Source of the DNA: Ectopseudomonas alcaliphila
Lineage (GTDB): Bacteria > Pseudomonadota > Gammaproteobacteria > Pseudomonadales > Pseudomonadaceae
DNA length: 64,000 bases
Direction: 5' to 3'
Assembly (NCBI RefSeq): GCF_900101755.1
Contig: NZ_FNAE01000001.1
Location: forward strand, 1,426,001-1,490,000
A model generated the notes under the pieces. The model made no database searches, was not told the DNA's origin, and saw only the letters and a list, made by a program, of their open reading frames with translations. How positions within the stretch are numbered: position 1 is the stretch's first letter; each line of letters opens with the position of its first letter. Shown one piece after another: positions 46,940 to 59,558 of the stretch. Made by a program: the position numbers and the translations under genes.

Positions 46940-47692
46940 TCAGCCCTTGCGCTTAGCCTGACGCTGACGCACTGCCTCGAACAGGCAGACGCCGGTGGCA
47001 ACCGAGACGTTGAGGCTGCTGACACTGCCGGCCATGGGCAGCTTGACCAGATAATCGCAGTGCTCGCGGGTCAAGCGGCGCATGCCCTTGCCTTCGGCAC
47101 CCATGATCAGCACCGTTGGCCCGGTCATGTCCTGCTGATAGACCTCTTGCTCGGCCTCGCCGGCCGTACCCACCACCCATAGGCCGCGCTGCTGCAACTT
47201 CTCCAGACTGCGCGCCAGGTTGGTCACCGCCACCAGCGGAATCACCTCGGCAGCACCGCAGGCCACCTTGCGCACCGTGGCGTTGAGGGTTGCCGATTTG
47301 TCCTTGGGCACGATCACCGCCAACGCGCCGGCGGCATCCGCTGTACGCAGGCAGGCCCCCAGGTTGTGCGGGTCGGTCACGCCGTCGAGCACCAGCAGCA
47401 AAGGCGGGCCTTCGCAGCGATCGAGCAACTCCTCGAGCATCGCCTCGCCCCAGACCTGACTGGGGCTGACATCGGCAACCACACCCTGGTGCACACCCTC
47501 GACCCAGGCATCCATCTCACGGCGCTCGCACTGCCCCACTTTTACGCGAGACTGCGCAGCCAGCTCCAGCAAGGGCTGCACCCGAGGATCACTGCGACCA
47601 TCGGCCAGCCAGACCTGCTTTACCCGCTTGGGGTGATGACGCAGCAAGGCTTCTACGGCATGTACGCCGTAGATCTTTTCCAGATCACTCAT
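46940..47692 (-). CDS. rlmB: 23S rRNA (guanosine-2'-O)-methyltransferase RlmB
   Basis: 250 residues of the SpoU/TrmH (SPOUT) group. N-terminal L30e-like RNA-binding domain, then the knotted SAM domain with Asp-Asn/Pro-His-Asn-Leu-Gly-Ala, Gly-Ala-Glu-Gly-Lys-Gly-Met and Val-Ser-Ser-Leu-Asn-Val-Ser-Val-Ala. Methylates 23S G2251. Start overlaps the rnr stop (ATGA), so co-translated with RNase R. Confidence 0.95.
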   Translation of the reverse strand: MSDLEKIYGVHAVEALLRHHPKRVKQVWLADGRSDPRVQPLLELAAQSRVKVGQCERREMDAWVEGVHQGVVADVSPSQVWGEAMLEELLDRCEGPPLLLVLDGVTDPHNLGACLRTADAAGALAVIVPKDKSATLNATVRKVACGAAEVIPLVAVTNLARSLEKLQQRGLWVVGTAGEAEQEVYQQDMTGPTVLIMGAEGKGMRRLTREHCDYLVKLPMAGSVSSLNVSVATGVCLFEAVRQRQAKRKG

Positions 47693-50196
47693 GACTTGGC
47701 CTTACGCTTGCGCGGCTTACCGGCAGCTGGCGGGGCACTGTCGCCACGTCCGGAGCCCTTGCGCGAACCGTCGGCCGGCTTGCTCGCCGACTTGCCGGCA
47801 GCACCTTTGCCACTCGCACCCTTGCCGGCCTTGGCGCCAGCCAACAGCGCCTTCTTCACGTCCCGGCTCTTCTGCACATCGGTATTGCCCATGCCGTTCG
47901 GCTTGCCGCCACGACGCGCATCATCACCCTTGCCGGCCTTGCCCTGGCTCAGTTCGAAGTCGATCTTGCGTTCATCCAGATCGACGCGCATCACCTTGAC
48001 CTCGACGCTGTCGCCGAGGCGGAAGCTGCGGCCACTGCGCTCGCCGGACAGGCGATGGTGAACCGGGTCGAAGTGGTAATAGTCGGCCGGCAACGCGGTC
48101 ACGTGCACTAGGCCATCGACATAGATGTCACGCAGCTCGACGAAGATGCCGAAACCGGTCACAGCAGTGATCACACCGGCAAAGGTCTCACCGACGCGAT
48201 CCTGCATGAACTCGCACTTGAGCCAGTTGACCACGTCGCGGGTCGCTTCATCGGCACGGCGCTCGGTCATCGAGCACTGCTCGCCGAGTTTTTCCAGGGT
48301 CGCCTCGTCGTACGGATAGATGCGCGCCTTGGGCATGATCGCTGCGCCGGCGCGCTCCACATGCTTGGTGTCGCGCTTGGAACGCACCACGCTGCGAATG
48401 GCGCGATGCACCAGCAGATCGGGGTAACGGCGGATCGGCGAGGTGAAGTGGGTATACGCCTCGTAATTGAGACCGAAGTGCCCTTCGTTCTGCGCGCTGT
48501 ACACCGCCTGGCTCAGCGAACGCAGCATCACGGTCTGGATCAGGTGATAGTCCGGGCGCTCGCGGATGCTTTCCAGCAGGCGTTGATAGTCCTTGGGCGA
48601 CGGACCGTCCTTGGACTTGCCACGCTGCAGCGACAGCCCCAGCTCACCGAGGAAGGCCTTGAGCTTCTCCAGGCGCTCCGGCGGCGGGCCATCGTGCACG
48701 CGATACAGCGACGGGATCTCGTGATCCTGCATGAAGCGCGCTGTGGCTACGTTGGCGGCCAGCATGCACTCTTCGATGAGCTTGTGTGCGTCGTTACGCT
48801 GGGTCGGGCGGATCTCGTCGATCTTGCGGTCGGTGCCGAAGATGATGCGGGTTTCCTGCGTCTCGAAGTCGATGGCGCCACGCTCGTGGCGGGCAGCGAC
48901 CAGCACCTGATACAGGGCGTAGAGCTGATTGAGGTGCGGCAGGACGTCCTTGTACTCGCTGCGCAGGGACTTGCCCTCGCTGCTCTTGGGATCCTCCAGC
49001 ATCAGGCTGACCTTGTTGTAGGTCAGGCGTGCGTGGGAGTGGATCACCGCCTCGTAGAACTTGTAGTCGACCATCTGGCCGCTCTTGGACATGGTCATCT
49101 CGCAGACCATGGCCAGGCGATCGACATGCGGGTTGAGCGAGCACAGGCCGTTGGACAACTCCTCCGGCAGCATCGGCACGACGCGCTCGGGGAAATACAC
49201 CGAGTTGCCGCGCTCGACCGCCTCGGCATCCAGCGCCGAGCCGACTCTGACGTAGTGCGACACGTCGGCGATGGCCACGTAGAGCTTCCAACCACCGGAG
49301 AACAGCTTCCAGCGGCTGCTGTTCTTCTCGCAGTACACGGCGTCGTCGAAGTCGCGGGCGTCTTCGCCATCAATGGTGACGAAAGGCAGGTGACGCAGGT
49401 CGACGCGCTTCTCCTTGTCCTTCTCATCCACCTCGGGCTTGAGCTTGCGCGCCTCCTTGACCACCGCCTCGGGCCAGACATGCGGGATGTCGTAGCTGCG
49501 CAGCGCCACGTCGATTTCCATGCCCGGCGCCATGTAGTTGCCGATCACCTCGACGATATCGCCCTGCGGCTGAAAGCGCTGCGTAGGCCAGTGGGTGATC
49601 TTGATCTCGACGAACTGACCGATGCGCGCACCGCCAGTACGGCCCGGCGTAACCAGCACTTCCTGCTGGATCTTGGGGTTGTCGGCGACGACGAAGCCGA
49701 TGCCGTTCTCTTCGTAGTAACGGCCGACGATGCTCTCATGCGCGCGCTCGATCACCTCAACGATGCCGCCCTCACGGCGACCACGGCGATCGATACCAGC
49801 GACCCGCACCAGCGCCCGATCACGATCGAACACCAGGCGCATCTGCGCCGGGCTGAGGAACAGGTCGTCGCTGCCGTCATCCGGCACGAGGAAACCGAAA
49901 CCGTCGCGGTGACCGCTGATGCGACCACAGATCAGGTCGAGCTTGTCCACCGGGGCGTAGGTGCCACGGCGGGTGTAGATGAGCTGACCGTCACGCTCCA
50001 TGGCGCGCAGACGGCGACGCAGAGCTTCGAGCTGATCTTCGGTATGCAAACCGAACTCTTCGACCAGTTGCTCACGACTGGCAGGCGCGCCGCGCTCGGC
50101 CAGGTGCGAAAGAATCAGCTCACGGCTGGGGATGGGGTTGTCGTATTTTTCCGCCTCGCGGGCGGCCTCGGGATCGAGGGATTGCCAATCGGCCAT
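47689..50196 (-). CDS. rnr: Ribonuclease R
   Basis: 835 residues: N-terminal helix-turn-helix and cold-shock domains, RNB catalytic domain (Asp-Gly-Glu-Asp-Ala-Arg-Asp-Phe-Asp-Asp-Ala-Val near 280), S1 domain, and a long Lys/Gly/Ser-rich basic tail from about 745. It degrades structured RNA 3' to 5' and helps rRNA quality control. The start at 50196 fits the conserved N-terminus, but the mRNA just upstream reads CCTCCTT, an anti-Shine-Dalgarno sequence, with only a distant CAGG as possible ribosome site. Confidence 0.95.
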   Translation of the reverse strand: MADWQSLDPEAAREAEKYDNPIPSRELILSHLAERGAPASREQLVEEFGLHTEDQLEALRRRLRAMERDGQLIYTRRGTYAPVDKLDLICGRISGHRDGFGFLVPDDGSDDLFLSPAQMRLVFDRDRALVRVAGIDRRGRREGGIVEVIERAHESIVGRYYEENGIGFVVADNPKIQQEVLVTPGRTGGARIGQFVEIKITHWPTQRFQPQGDIVEVIGNYMAPGMEIDVALRSYDIPHVWPEAVVKEARKLKPEVDEKDKEKRVDLRHLPFVTIDGEDARDFDDAVYCEKNSSRWKLFSGGWKLYVAIADVSHYVRVGSALDAEAVERGNSVYFPERVVPMLPEELSNGLCSLNPHVDRLAMVCEMTMSKSGQMVDYKFYEAVIHSHARLTYNKVSLMLEDPKSSEGKSLRSEYKDVLPHLNQLYALYQVLVAARHERGAIDFETQETRIIFGTDRKIDEIRPTQRNDAHKLIEECMLAANVATARFMQDHEIPSLYRVHDGPPPERLEKLKAFLGELGLSLQRGKSKDGPSPKDYQRLLESIRERPDYHLIQTVMLRSLSQAVYSAQNEGHFGLNYEAYTHFTSPIRRYPDLLVHRAIRSVVRSKRDTKHVERAGAAIMPKARIYPYDEATLEKLGEQCSMTERRADEATRDVVNWLKCEFMQDRVGETFAGVITAVTGFGIFVELRDIYVDGLVHVTALPADYYHFDPVHHRLSGERSGRSFRLGDSVEVKVMRVDLDERKIDFELSQGKAGKGDDARRGGKPNGMGNTDVQKSRDVKKALLAGAKAGKGASGKGAAGKSASKPADGSRKGSGRGDSAPPAAGKPRKRKAKS

Positions 50197-50212
50197 GTAA
50201 GGAGGATTACCT

Positions 50213-50287
50213 GTGCTTATGTATAAAGGTGTATGCCATATGCCTATTGAAGCGCGAAAAAGGCATCCGGGGCAGCTTTTCCGGTGA
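50213..50287 (+). CDS. Doubtful 24-codon frame with perfect ribosome-binding site, divergent from rnr
   Basis: AAGGAGG at 50199-50205 sits 7 bases before a GTG at 50213; the frame ends at TGA 50285-50287. Codon use is not like local genes (many A/T third positions), so translation is doubtful. No family recognised. Confidence 0.2.
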   Translation: MLMYKGVCHMPIEARKRHPGQLFR

Positions 50288-50311
50288 CAATAATTTTTTT
50301 GGGCTCAGGGG

Positions 50312-50340
50312 TTTACAAGGTAAATGCCCGCCCGTATAGT
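50312..50340 (+). promoter_or_regulatory. Sigma-70-type promoter of the tRNA-Leu genes
   Basis: TTTACA (50312-50317) and TATAGT (50335-50340) are separated by 17 bases; each matches the consensus at 5 of 6 positions. It lies 64 bases before the first tRNA-Leu. Confidence 0.8.
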
Positions 50341-50403
50341 TCGCGCCCACAGCGTCGAGCAGACGTTGTAACACGAAGCAGATGATGATTCATCGGTTTC
50401 TGT

Positions 50404-50490
50404 GCCCAGGTGGCGGAATTGGTAGACGCGCTGGTTTCAGGTATCAGTGACTTAACGGTCGTGGAAGTTCGAGTCTTCTCCTGGGCACCA
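50404..50490 (+). tRNA. tRNA-Leu (anticodon CAG), copy 1
   Basis: 87 bases with encoded CCA. Acceptor GCCCAGG pairs with CCTGGGC, anticodon loop TTCAGGT contains CAG, long variable arm typical of class II tRNAs. Reads CUG codons. Confidence 0.95.
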
Positions 50491-50574
50491 AATTTCGTGA
50501 AGTGGCTTGATAACCCACTTTGCAAATAAACGGATGCAACGCTCCGTGTCGGCAACGACGAACATTGCTGTAGT

Positions 50575-50661
50575 GCCCAGGTGGCGGAATTGGTAGACGC
50601 GCTGGTTTCAGGTATCAGTGACTTAACGGTCGTGGAAGTTCGAGTCTTCTCCTGGGCACCA
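50575..50661 (+). tRNA. tRNA-Leu (anticodon CAG), copy 2
   Basis: Identical to copy 1 over 87 bases including CCA; the flanking CAAATTTC is also repeated. An 84-base spacer separates them, so one transcript likely yields both. Confidence 0.95.
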
Positions 50662-50667
50662 AATTTC

Positions 50668-50696
50668 AAAAAACCGAGCCAACGGCTCGGTTTTTT
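50668..50696 (+). terminator. Rho-independent terminator of the tRNA-Leu operon
   Basis: AACCGAGCC and GGCTCGGTT form a 9-base stem with an AAC loop, followed by TTTT. Confidence 0.92.
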
Positions 50697-50724
50697 ATTG
50701 CCCACGAAAAAGCGCGGCACCTCG

Positions 50725-50786
50725 CAGGGTGCGCTACGCGCACCGCCAAGACCACGGAGCAGCGAGGTGCGCACAGCGCACCCTAC
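50725..50786. repeat. REP-like paired repeat, GGTGCGC family, copy 2
   Basis: CAGGGTGCGCTACGCGCACC and the opposed GGTGCGC...GCGCACCCTAC form paired arms like those at 22007-22079. The right end contains the TAG stop (50783-50785, minus) of the chemoreceptor gene. Confidence 0.7.
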
Positions 50787-52717
50787 ACTTTGAACTGCCC
50801 CAGACTGGCCTTAAGCTGCGCCGCCAACTCATCCAGCGCCCGCGCATTGCCGGCAATCGCAGCCACCGCCTCGGCCGCACGCTGCGCTTCGGCATGAATG
50901 ATCTCGACACGCCCGCGCACCGCTCCAGCGCCTTCAGCCTGATGCGCCGCCGCCTGAGTCGCAGCATTGATAGCGCCATGCACTTCGTCCACCGACTGCT
51001 GCACCGATTGCTGCAGACGCGCACTATCACGCAGCACCTGCAGACCTTCACCACCTTGCGCGCCCGCCTGAGCGATGGCGGTAACCGCCTCCTGCGCACC
51101 CCGCTGCAGCGCAGCGATATGGGTCTGAATATCGCCGGTGGACTGCTGAGTCTTGCTCGCCAGCGCGCGTACCTCGTCAGCCACCACGGCAAACCCGCGA
51201 CCACTTTCGCCGGCGCGCGCCGCCTCGATGGCGGCATTGAGCGCGAGCAGATTGGTCTGCTCGGCAATTGACTGAATCACCGTCAACACCACCTCGATCT
51301 GCTCGCTCTGCTTGGCCAGGCGCTCGATCACCGCCGAGCCATCAGCCACCCGCGCCACCAGGCCCTCGATCAGCGCGGACAGACGCTGAGCGATAGCCGC
51401 GTTCTCATGCGCCGCCTGGCGGATGGTATCGACGCGCTGCAGCGCGCCCTGCATGGCCTGGCTTTCCGCCTGCGCCTCGTCGGCCATTTGCGCCAAAGCC
51501 TGCAGACTGCCAGCCACTTCGTCGCGCTGGCGCCCGGCAGCGGCCTCAGCCGCCACGCCGCGCAGAGTCAGGCTGCGAATCTGCTCGCCTGTACGCAGTG
51601 CCACCTCTCCAGACTCGCGCACGATGGGTTGCAGCTTGGCGATGAAGCGATTGACTGCATCGGCCATCTCGCCGACCTCGTCCTGACTGTCGATACTCAC
51701 GCGGCGAGTCAGATCGCCCTCGCCCGCCGCCAGGTCATTGAGCGCCGCACTGAGCAGGCGCAAGCGACTCAGCACCCGCCAGCCCAACACAAGGGCGACC
51801 ACCAGCATTGCCAGCGCCCCCACGATCAACAGGCCGAGGGCGATGTTCCAGCGCAGCGAATCCGCCGCCACGCGCACCGACTCACCCCCGTTGCGCGCCA
51901 TTTCCTGAGTGTAGCGCTCGGCAGACTGGAGGCGCTCACGCAGTGCGCCGGTCGCCTCCTCCGAGGCGCCGGCCAGGCTGCTGTCGACCAACTCACCCGC
52001 GCCACCGACCAACGTCGTGAAGCGACCATCCAATGCAGTCAGCTCCTTTTCCACCACATCCAGCGACAAGCCCATCTGCACCTTGCCGATGCGTGAGCCC
52101 ATCGGGCTGATATCAGCCTCGACCACATACACGCGCGGATCACGCGAGGCCGCATCCACCAGTTTCTCCAGCGGCGAGTCGCCCTGCCCGGCAGCAACCA
52201 GTTCGCGCACCTGTGCGTTACTGCGGTTGAAGTTGCGCGTCAGGCGCTGACCGTCGGCGTCATAGATGATGGCGAACAGTACCGCCGGATCCTGCTGTGC
52301 AATTCGGGTAAGCGCAGTGAGCGCAGGAATATCCAGATCCCAGATGGACTTCGGCGCCACGCCGGCCAGCAGTTGCGCCAGCGCCTGGCCGGATTGCTTG
52401 AGATTGCCCTCGAGCACCACGCGCAGCTGCGCCTGCTCACTCTTCAACTGACCGGAAAGCCCTTCGCCCAGGCGAATGCGGGTACTGCTCGCCAACGCCG
52501 CAAGGCCCTGACTCATCTCGCGCTCAGCCATGCTCAGCTCTTCACCAAGACGGCGGCTCTCACCACCCAGGCGCTGCGCCAGGTCCTCGACCATGCCATC
52601 GACCGAGGCGCGCATCAGCCAAACAGCCAAACCGACCTGCACCAACATGGCCAGGCCAAGCGCGACGAACACTGGGCGCAACAGACGGCTACGCAACATG
52701 GAAAGAATGGCGAACAC
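50783..52717 (-). CDS. Methyl-accepting chemotaxis protein
   Basis: 644 residues. Membrane spans near 12-35 and 290-315 enclose a periplasmic domain of about 250 residues with long helices; then HAMP and the signalling domain with the hairpin tip ([19 protein letters not shown]). Ligand unknown. It lies between the tRNA genes and purA, where P. aeruginosa has no gene as far as I recall. Its stop is within a REP-like repeat. Confidence 0.9.
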   Translation of the reverse strand: MFAILSMLRSRLLRPVFVALGLAMLVQVGLAVWLMRASVDGMVEDLAQRLGGESRRLGEELSMAEREMSQGLAALASSTRIRLGEGLSGQLKSEQAQLRVVLEGNLKQSGQALAQLLAGVAPKSIWDLDIPALTALTRIAQQDPAVLFAIIYDADGQRLTRNFNRSNAQVRELVAAGQGDSPLEKLVDAASRDPRVYVVEADISPMGSRIGKVQMGLSLDVVEKELTALDGRFTTLVGGAGELVDSSLAGASEEATGALRERLQSAERYTQEMARNGGESVRVAADSLRWNIALGLLIVGALAMLVVALVLGWRVLSRLRLLSAALNDLAAGEGDLTRRVSIDSQDEVGEMADAVNRFIAKLQPIVRESGEVALRTGEQIRSLTLRGVAAEAAAGRQRDEVAGSLQALAQMADEAQAESQAMQGALQRVDTIRQAAHENAAIAQRLSALIEGLVARVADGSAVIERLAKQSEQIEVVLTVIQSIAEQTNLLALNAAIEAARAGESGRGFAVVADEVRALASKTQQSTGDIQTHIAALQRGAQEAVTAIAQAGAQGGEGLQVLRDSARLQQSVQQSVDEVHGAINAATQAAAHQAEGAGAVRGRVEIIHAEAQRAAEAVAAIAGNARALDELAAQLKASLGQFKV

Positions 52718-52831
52718 TGGCGGACACTCCTCAACGACCGTAATAGCTATAACGGCGACTTCCGGGATTTATTGAATACAAGCAAAGCGCATGCCCAGCA
52801 TCCTTACGAGACTACCCGTACGGACGAGCAC

Positions 52832-52855
52832 AAAAAAGCCGCCCGAAGGCGGCTT
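52832..52855 (-). terminator. Terminator of purA
   Basis: On the minus strand AAGCCGCC-TTCG-GGCGGCTT is followed by a T-run, 25 bases after the purA stop. Confidence 0.9.
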
Positions 52856-52879
52856 ATGTGCGGCTCGAGAGCCTCTCGA

Positions 52880-55419
<2,540 letters not shown>

Positions 55420-55456
55420 TTCGCCATTCCCCTCTCGATCCGGGCGGCACAAGCCT

Positions 55457-55642
55457 TCAGTGAAGCAGATATAGAAGGGCCGTACCCAGCAGCATGCTGG
55501 CCAACCCAATAAGACGCAGTCGACGGTCGGGCAGACGAGCCGCCTGCAATACCGCCCCGCGCCAGTGACGCGGATAGAGGAAAGGCAGGATGCCTTCCAG
55601 CACCAATACCAGACACAGTGCGATGCCGAGTTCCTGCCACAT
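55457..55642 (-). CDS. DUF2065 small membrane protein
   Basis: 61 residues with two membrane spans (about 5-22 and 42-60) and a basic loop between, typical of DUF2065 (YjeT-like). Located between hflC and hisZ as PA4940 in P. aeruginosa. ATG 55642 matches the family length. Function unknown. Confidence 0.82.
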   Translation of the reverse strand: MWQELGIALCLVLVLEGILPFLYPRHWRGAVLQAARLPDRRLRLIGLASMLLGTALLYLLH

Positions 55643-55655
55643 GATTCCCACAGAC

Positions 55656-55680
55656 GCAAAAAAGCCGGGATTTTCCCGGC
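55656..55680 (-). terminator. Terminator after hflC
   Basis: On the minus strand AGCCGGGA-AAA-TCCCGGCT is followed by TTTTT, between hflC and the DUF2065 gene; it closes the hfq-hflX-hflK-hflC transcript. Confidence 0.88.
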
Positions 55681-55747
55681 TGCCGCATGATACCACGTTT
55701 TACCTCGCGGTCACCCTGGCGACGCATTGCGCCGCCAGGGTTGCCGA

Positions 55748-56617
55748 TCAAGGCCTGGATTTCTCCAGGTAGCGGAAGAAATCGCTGCCTGGGTCCAGCA
55801 CCAACACATCGCGCTTGTCAGCGAAGCTTTCGCGGTAAGCCTGCAGACTACGGTAGAAGGAGTAGAACTCCTGATCCTGACCGAAGGCACGGGCATAGAT
55901 AGAGGCAGCCTGGGCGTCACCGTCACCGCGCAGCTCTTCAGCTTCACGATAGGCTTCGGCCAGCAGTACGCGGCGCTGACGATCGGCGTCGGCGCGAATA
56001 CCTTCGGCCAGCTCACGGCCCTTGGCGCGATGCTCGCGCGCCTCACGCTCACGCTCGGTACTCATCCGCTCGAACACGCTGCGGTTCACTTCGCGCGGCA
56101 GGTCGATAGTCTTGACCCGTACGTCGACCACTTCGATACCCAGCTCACGCTCGGCAGCGCGGTTGAGGGTCGCGGTCACGTCGGCCATCAGCGCATCACG
56201 CTCACCGGATACCGACTCGTGCAGGGTGCGCTTACCGAACTGGTCACGCAGCGATGCTTCCAGACGACGCGCCAGACGCTCATCAGCGACTTGCTTCATG
56301 CCCGAGGTGGACTGATAGAAGCGCTCGGCATCCTTCACCCGCCACTTGGCGTAGGCATCGACCATCAGCGCTTTCTTCTCCAGAGTCAGGAAGCGCGAGG
56401 ACGTCGAATCCAGCGTCAGCAGACGACCATCGAAGATGCGCACCTGGTTGACGTAAGGAATCTTCACATGCAGACCAGGCTGTACATCAGGCTGAACCAC
56501 TCGCCCGAACTGCAACAGCACCGCACGTTCGGTCTGCGCGACGATATAGAAGCTGTTCCACGCCACCAGGGCCACAACCACGGCCACGATCAGGCCGATC
56601 AGGGACTTGTTGTTCAT
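55748..56617 (-). CDS. hflC: FtsH-protease regulator HflC
   Basis: 289 residues. One N-terminal membrane span (about 5-25) followed by a prohibitin/SPFH domain (Phe-Gly-Arg-Val-Val-Gln-Pro) and a long helical region. HflC with HflK forms a periplasmic cage around FtsH. The start overlaps the hflK stop (TGATG). Confidence 0.95.
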   Translation of the reverse strand: MNNKSLIGLIVAVVVALVAWNSFYIVAQTERAVLLQFGRVVQPDVQPGLHVKIPYVNQVRIFDGRLLTLDSTSSRFLTLEKKALMVDAYAKWRVKDAERFYQSTSGMKQVADERLARRLEASLRDQFGKRTLHESVSGERDALMADVTATLNRAAERELGIEVVDVRVKTIDLPREVNRSVFERMSTEREREAREHRAKGRELAEGIRADADRQRRVLLAEAYREAEELRGDGDAQAASIYARAFGQDQEFYSFYRSLQAYRESFADKRDVLVLDPGSDFFRYLEKSRP

Positions 56618-57786
56618 CAACGGCCCTCCCGGGTACGCAGGTTACGCTGCGACAGATCGCTGCTCAGCGGCACAGCCGGATCACGCGTTGTCGTATTGCT
56701 GCTGTTGGCAGAACTGGAGGAAGAAGCACCACCACGGCTGTCGATCATCTTGTCCAGCGGCAGATAGAGCAGGTTGTTCTGCCCCTTGTCACCGGTGACC
56801 AGAACCTTGCTGGTGTTACTCATCACTTCCTGCATGGTGTCGATGTACAGACGCTCGCGAGTGATTTCCGGCGCCTTGCGATACTCGGCGACCAGCTTGG
56901 TGAAGCGGTCCGCCTCACCCTGAGCGCGAGCAATGACTTCGTCACGGTAACCGTTGGCCTCTTCCAGCAGACGCTGGGCCTGACCACGCGCTTCCGGAAT
57001 CACGCCGTTGGCGTAGGACTCGGCCTGGTTCTTCTCACGCTGCTCGTCTTCACGTGCACGGATCACATCATCGAAGGCTTCCTGAACTTCACGCGGCGCC
57101 GCAGCGCTCTGGATGTTCACCTGAGTGATGGTGATACCGGTACGGTAGTTGTCGAGGAAGCGCTGCAGGCGCTCACGCACCTCGCTGGCCATCAGCTCAC
57201 GACCTTCGGTCAACACCTGATCCATCTCGGTGGAGCCCACCACATGACGCACGGCGCTGTCGGTGGCGTGCTGCAGGCTGACTTCCGGCTGGTCGACGTT
57301 GAGCACGAAGTCCTGCAGGTTGGTCACCCGGTACTGCACGGTCAGCGGCACTTCGATGATGTTCTCGTCTTCGGTCAGCATGGCGCCCTGCTTGGTGTAA
57401 GCGCGCTCACGCGTGACGTTTTCCTGGAACTTGCGATCAATTGGCGGGAAATAGATATTCAGGCCCGGACCAACGGTCTCGTGGTACTTGCCGAAGCGCA
57501 GCACGACAGCCTGCTCCTGCTCGTCCACCACATAGATCGCGCTGTACAGCCATACCACCGCCAACAGGCCAAGGCCGACGAACAGCAGGCCGAAGCCACC
57601 GCCGCCGCCACTGCGACCAGATTCGTCGTCACCACGTTTCTTGCCACCGCCAAACAGCCCATTGAGGCTTTCTTGCAGCTTGCGGAACGCTTCGTCGAGA
57701 TCCGGCGGCCCCTGCCGGCCACCGCCTTTGCGGCCGCCCCAAGGGTCTTGATTGTTCGAGTTGCCACCCGGCTCATTCCAAGCCAT
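56617..57786 (-). CDS. hflK: FtsH-protease regulator HflK
   Basis: 389 residues. Gly-rich cytoplasmic N-terminus (Asp-Pro-Trp-Gly-Gly-Arg-Lys), a membrane span near 70-90, an SPFH domain and a C-terminal Ser/Asn-rich tail. Partner of HflC. Start at 57786 (Ala-Trp-Asn-Glu-Pro-Gly-Gly). Confidence 0.95.
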   Translation of the reverse strand: MAWNEPGGNSNNQDPWGGRKGGGRQGPPDLDEAFRKLQESLNGLFGGGKKRGDDESGRSGGGGGFGLLFVGLGLLAVVWLYSAIYVVDEQEQAVVLRFGKYHETVGPGLNIYFPPIDRKFQENVTRERAYTKQGAMLTEDENIIEVPLTVQYRVTNLQDFVLNVDQPEVSLQHATDSAVRHVVGSTEMDQVLTEGRELMASEVRERLQRFLDNYRTGITITQVNIQSAAAPREVQEAFDDVIRAREDEQREKNQAESYANGVIPEARGQAQRLLEEANGYRDEVIARAQGEADRFTKLVAEYRKAPEITRERLYIDTMQEVMSNTSKVLVTGDKGQNNLLYLPLDKMIDSRGGASSSSSANSSNTTTRDPAVPLSSDLSQRNLRTREGR

Positions 57787-57883
57787 AGCGTTCTCCGTAC
57801 TGATAAAGCGAAGGCGCGCCCACGGCGCGCCGGCCAATGCTACCCAAAGCCCTGGGGTGACAGCAAAGCCACCGTCCCAGGCT

Positions 57884-59185
57884 TTATTGCAAAGTATGTT
57901 GCTCGATGAAGGTTTGAGGCTCCAAACCTTCGCGACTCACCAGGCGATTGAGCTCGACTCGCGGTATACGTACCGCCAGCAGGCTGTGCCCCTGCTCGTC
58001 ATGCCCTTCGCTCTGCACCGCTCCCAGTGCAAAGAACTGCGCACGCAGCCGCCCCAAACGTTGCGGCAACTGCAGCGTAGCGACGAACAAATCCTCGCCC
58101 AGCAGCTCCGCCACTGCTTGACGCAACAGCTCAAGACCACGTCCCTCACGGGCCGACAACCAGACGCGCAACGGTCTGCCATCAGCATCGCGCTGGATCT
58201 GCGGCTCGACACCATCCAACAAATCCAGCTTGTTGTATACCTCGAGCATCGGCAACTCGTGCGCACCGATCTCCTTGAGCACATTCTGTACCTGCTCGAT
58301 CTGCGCCATACGCTCGGGCTCATGGGCATCGATAACGTGCAGCAGCAGATCGGAGTTGCTCGACTCTTCCAGCGTAGCGCGGAAGGCCTCGACCAGTTTG
58401 TGCGGTAGGTGACGGATGAAACCCACGGTGTCGGCCAGCACGATCGGACCGAGGTCATCGAGTTGCAGACGACGCAAGGTCGGGTCGAGCGTGGCGAACA
58501 ACTGGTCAGCCGCATAGACCTCGGAAGTGGTTAGCGTATTGAACAGTGTGGACTTGCCGGCGTTGGTGTAACCCACCAGCGAAACCGAAGGGATATCCGC
58601 GCGTCTGCGACCACGGCGCGCCTGCTCGCGTTGACTGCGCACCTTCTCGAGCTTCTGCTTGATCTGGCGAATGCGCACACGCAGCAAGCGGCGGTCGGTT
58701 TCCAGCTGGGTTTCACCCGGACCACGCAGGCCGATACCACCCTTCTGCCGCTCGAGGTGAGTCCAGCCGCGCACCAGACGCGTACTCATGTGATCGAGCT
58801 GAGCCAATTCGACCTGCAGCTTGCCTTCGTGAGTGCGCGCACGCTGCGCGAAGATATCGAGGATCAACCCGGTGCGATCGAGCACACGACACTCGAAGGC
58901 GCGCTCGAGGTTGCGCTCCTGGCTCGGTGTCAGGGTGTGATTGAAGATGACCAGATCGGCCTCGATGGCCTTGACCTGGTCGCGTAGTTCCTCGACCTTG
59001 CCGCTGCCGATAAGGAACTTGGCAGTCAGACGACTGCTGGGCACGCTAAAGAAAGCGACCATGTCGGCGCCTGCCGACATGGCCAATTCTTGGAACTCCT
59101 GGGGATCTTCGCTCGCCTCGGAGTCTTGGCCTTCCAGATGAACCAGGATGGCCCGCTCACCGCCCTCATGACGCTCGAAGAACAA
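57884..59185 (-). CDS. hflX: Ribosome-associated GTPase HflX
   Basis: 433 residues. N-terminal HflX domain, glycine-rich segment (Gly-Leu-Arg-Gly-Pro-Gly-Glu-Thr-Gln-Leu-Glu-Thr-Asp), then a GTPase domain with Gly-Tyr-Thr-Asn-Ala-Gly-Lys-Ser-Thr at 205-213. It splits stalled ribosomes. The conserved N-terminus (Phe-Phe-Glu-Arg-His) requires a TTG start at 59185. 12 bases after hfq. Confidence 0.93.
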   Translation of the reverse strand: MFFERHEGGERAILVHLEGQDSEASEDPQEFQELAMSAGADMVAFFSVPSSRLTAKFLIGSGKVEELRDQVKAIEADLVIFNHTLTPSQERNLERAFECRVLDRTGLILDIFAQRARTHEGKLQVELAQLDHMSTRLVRGWTHLERQKGGIGLRGPGETQLETDRRLLRVRIRQIKQKLEKVRSQREQARRGRRRADIPSVSLVGYTNAGKSTLFNTLTTSEVYAADQLFATLDPTLRRLQLDDLGPIVLADTVGFIRHLPHKLVEAFRATLEESSNSDLLLHVIDAHEPERMAQIEQVQNVLKEIGAHELPMLEVYNKLDLLDGVEPQIQRDADGRPLRVWLSAREGRGLELLRQAVAELLGEDLFVATLQLPQRLGRLRAQFFALGAVQSEGHDEQGHSLLAVRIPRVELNRLVSREGLEPQTFIEQHTLQ

Positions 59186-59197
59186 TGCAGCCCCCTA

Positions 59198-59479
<282 letters not shown>

Positions 59480-59558
59480 TCAATTTCAATAATTTTAGTA
59501 GGTAAACAATGGCTTCAGGCCGTCCCACCCCCAAGGATAGACGACCAGCGGCAAGGTC

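Noticed and set aside
48361..50226. 621-codon open frame opposite rnr
   Set aside because: Composition and lack of motifs mark it as antisense to RNase R, which has its full domain set.
50313..50774. Minus-strand frame encoding two similar Ser/Thr-rich segments
   Set aside because: It is the translation of the antisense strand of the two tRNA-Leu genes, a well-known source of false proteins.
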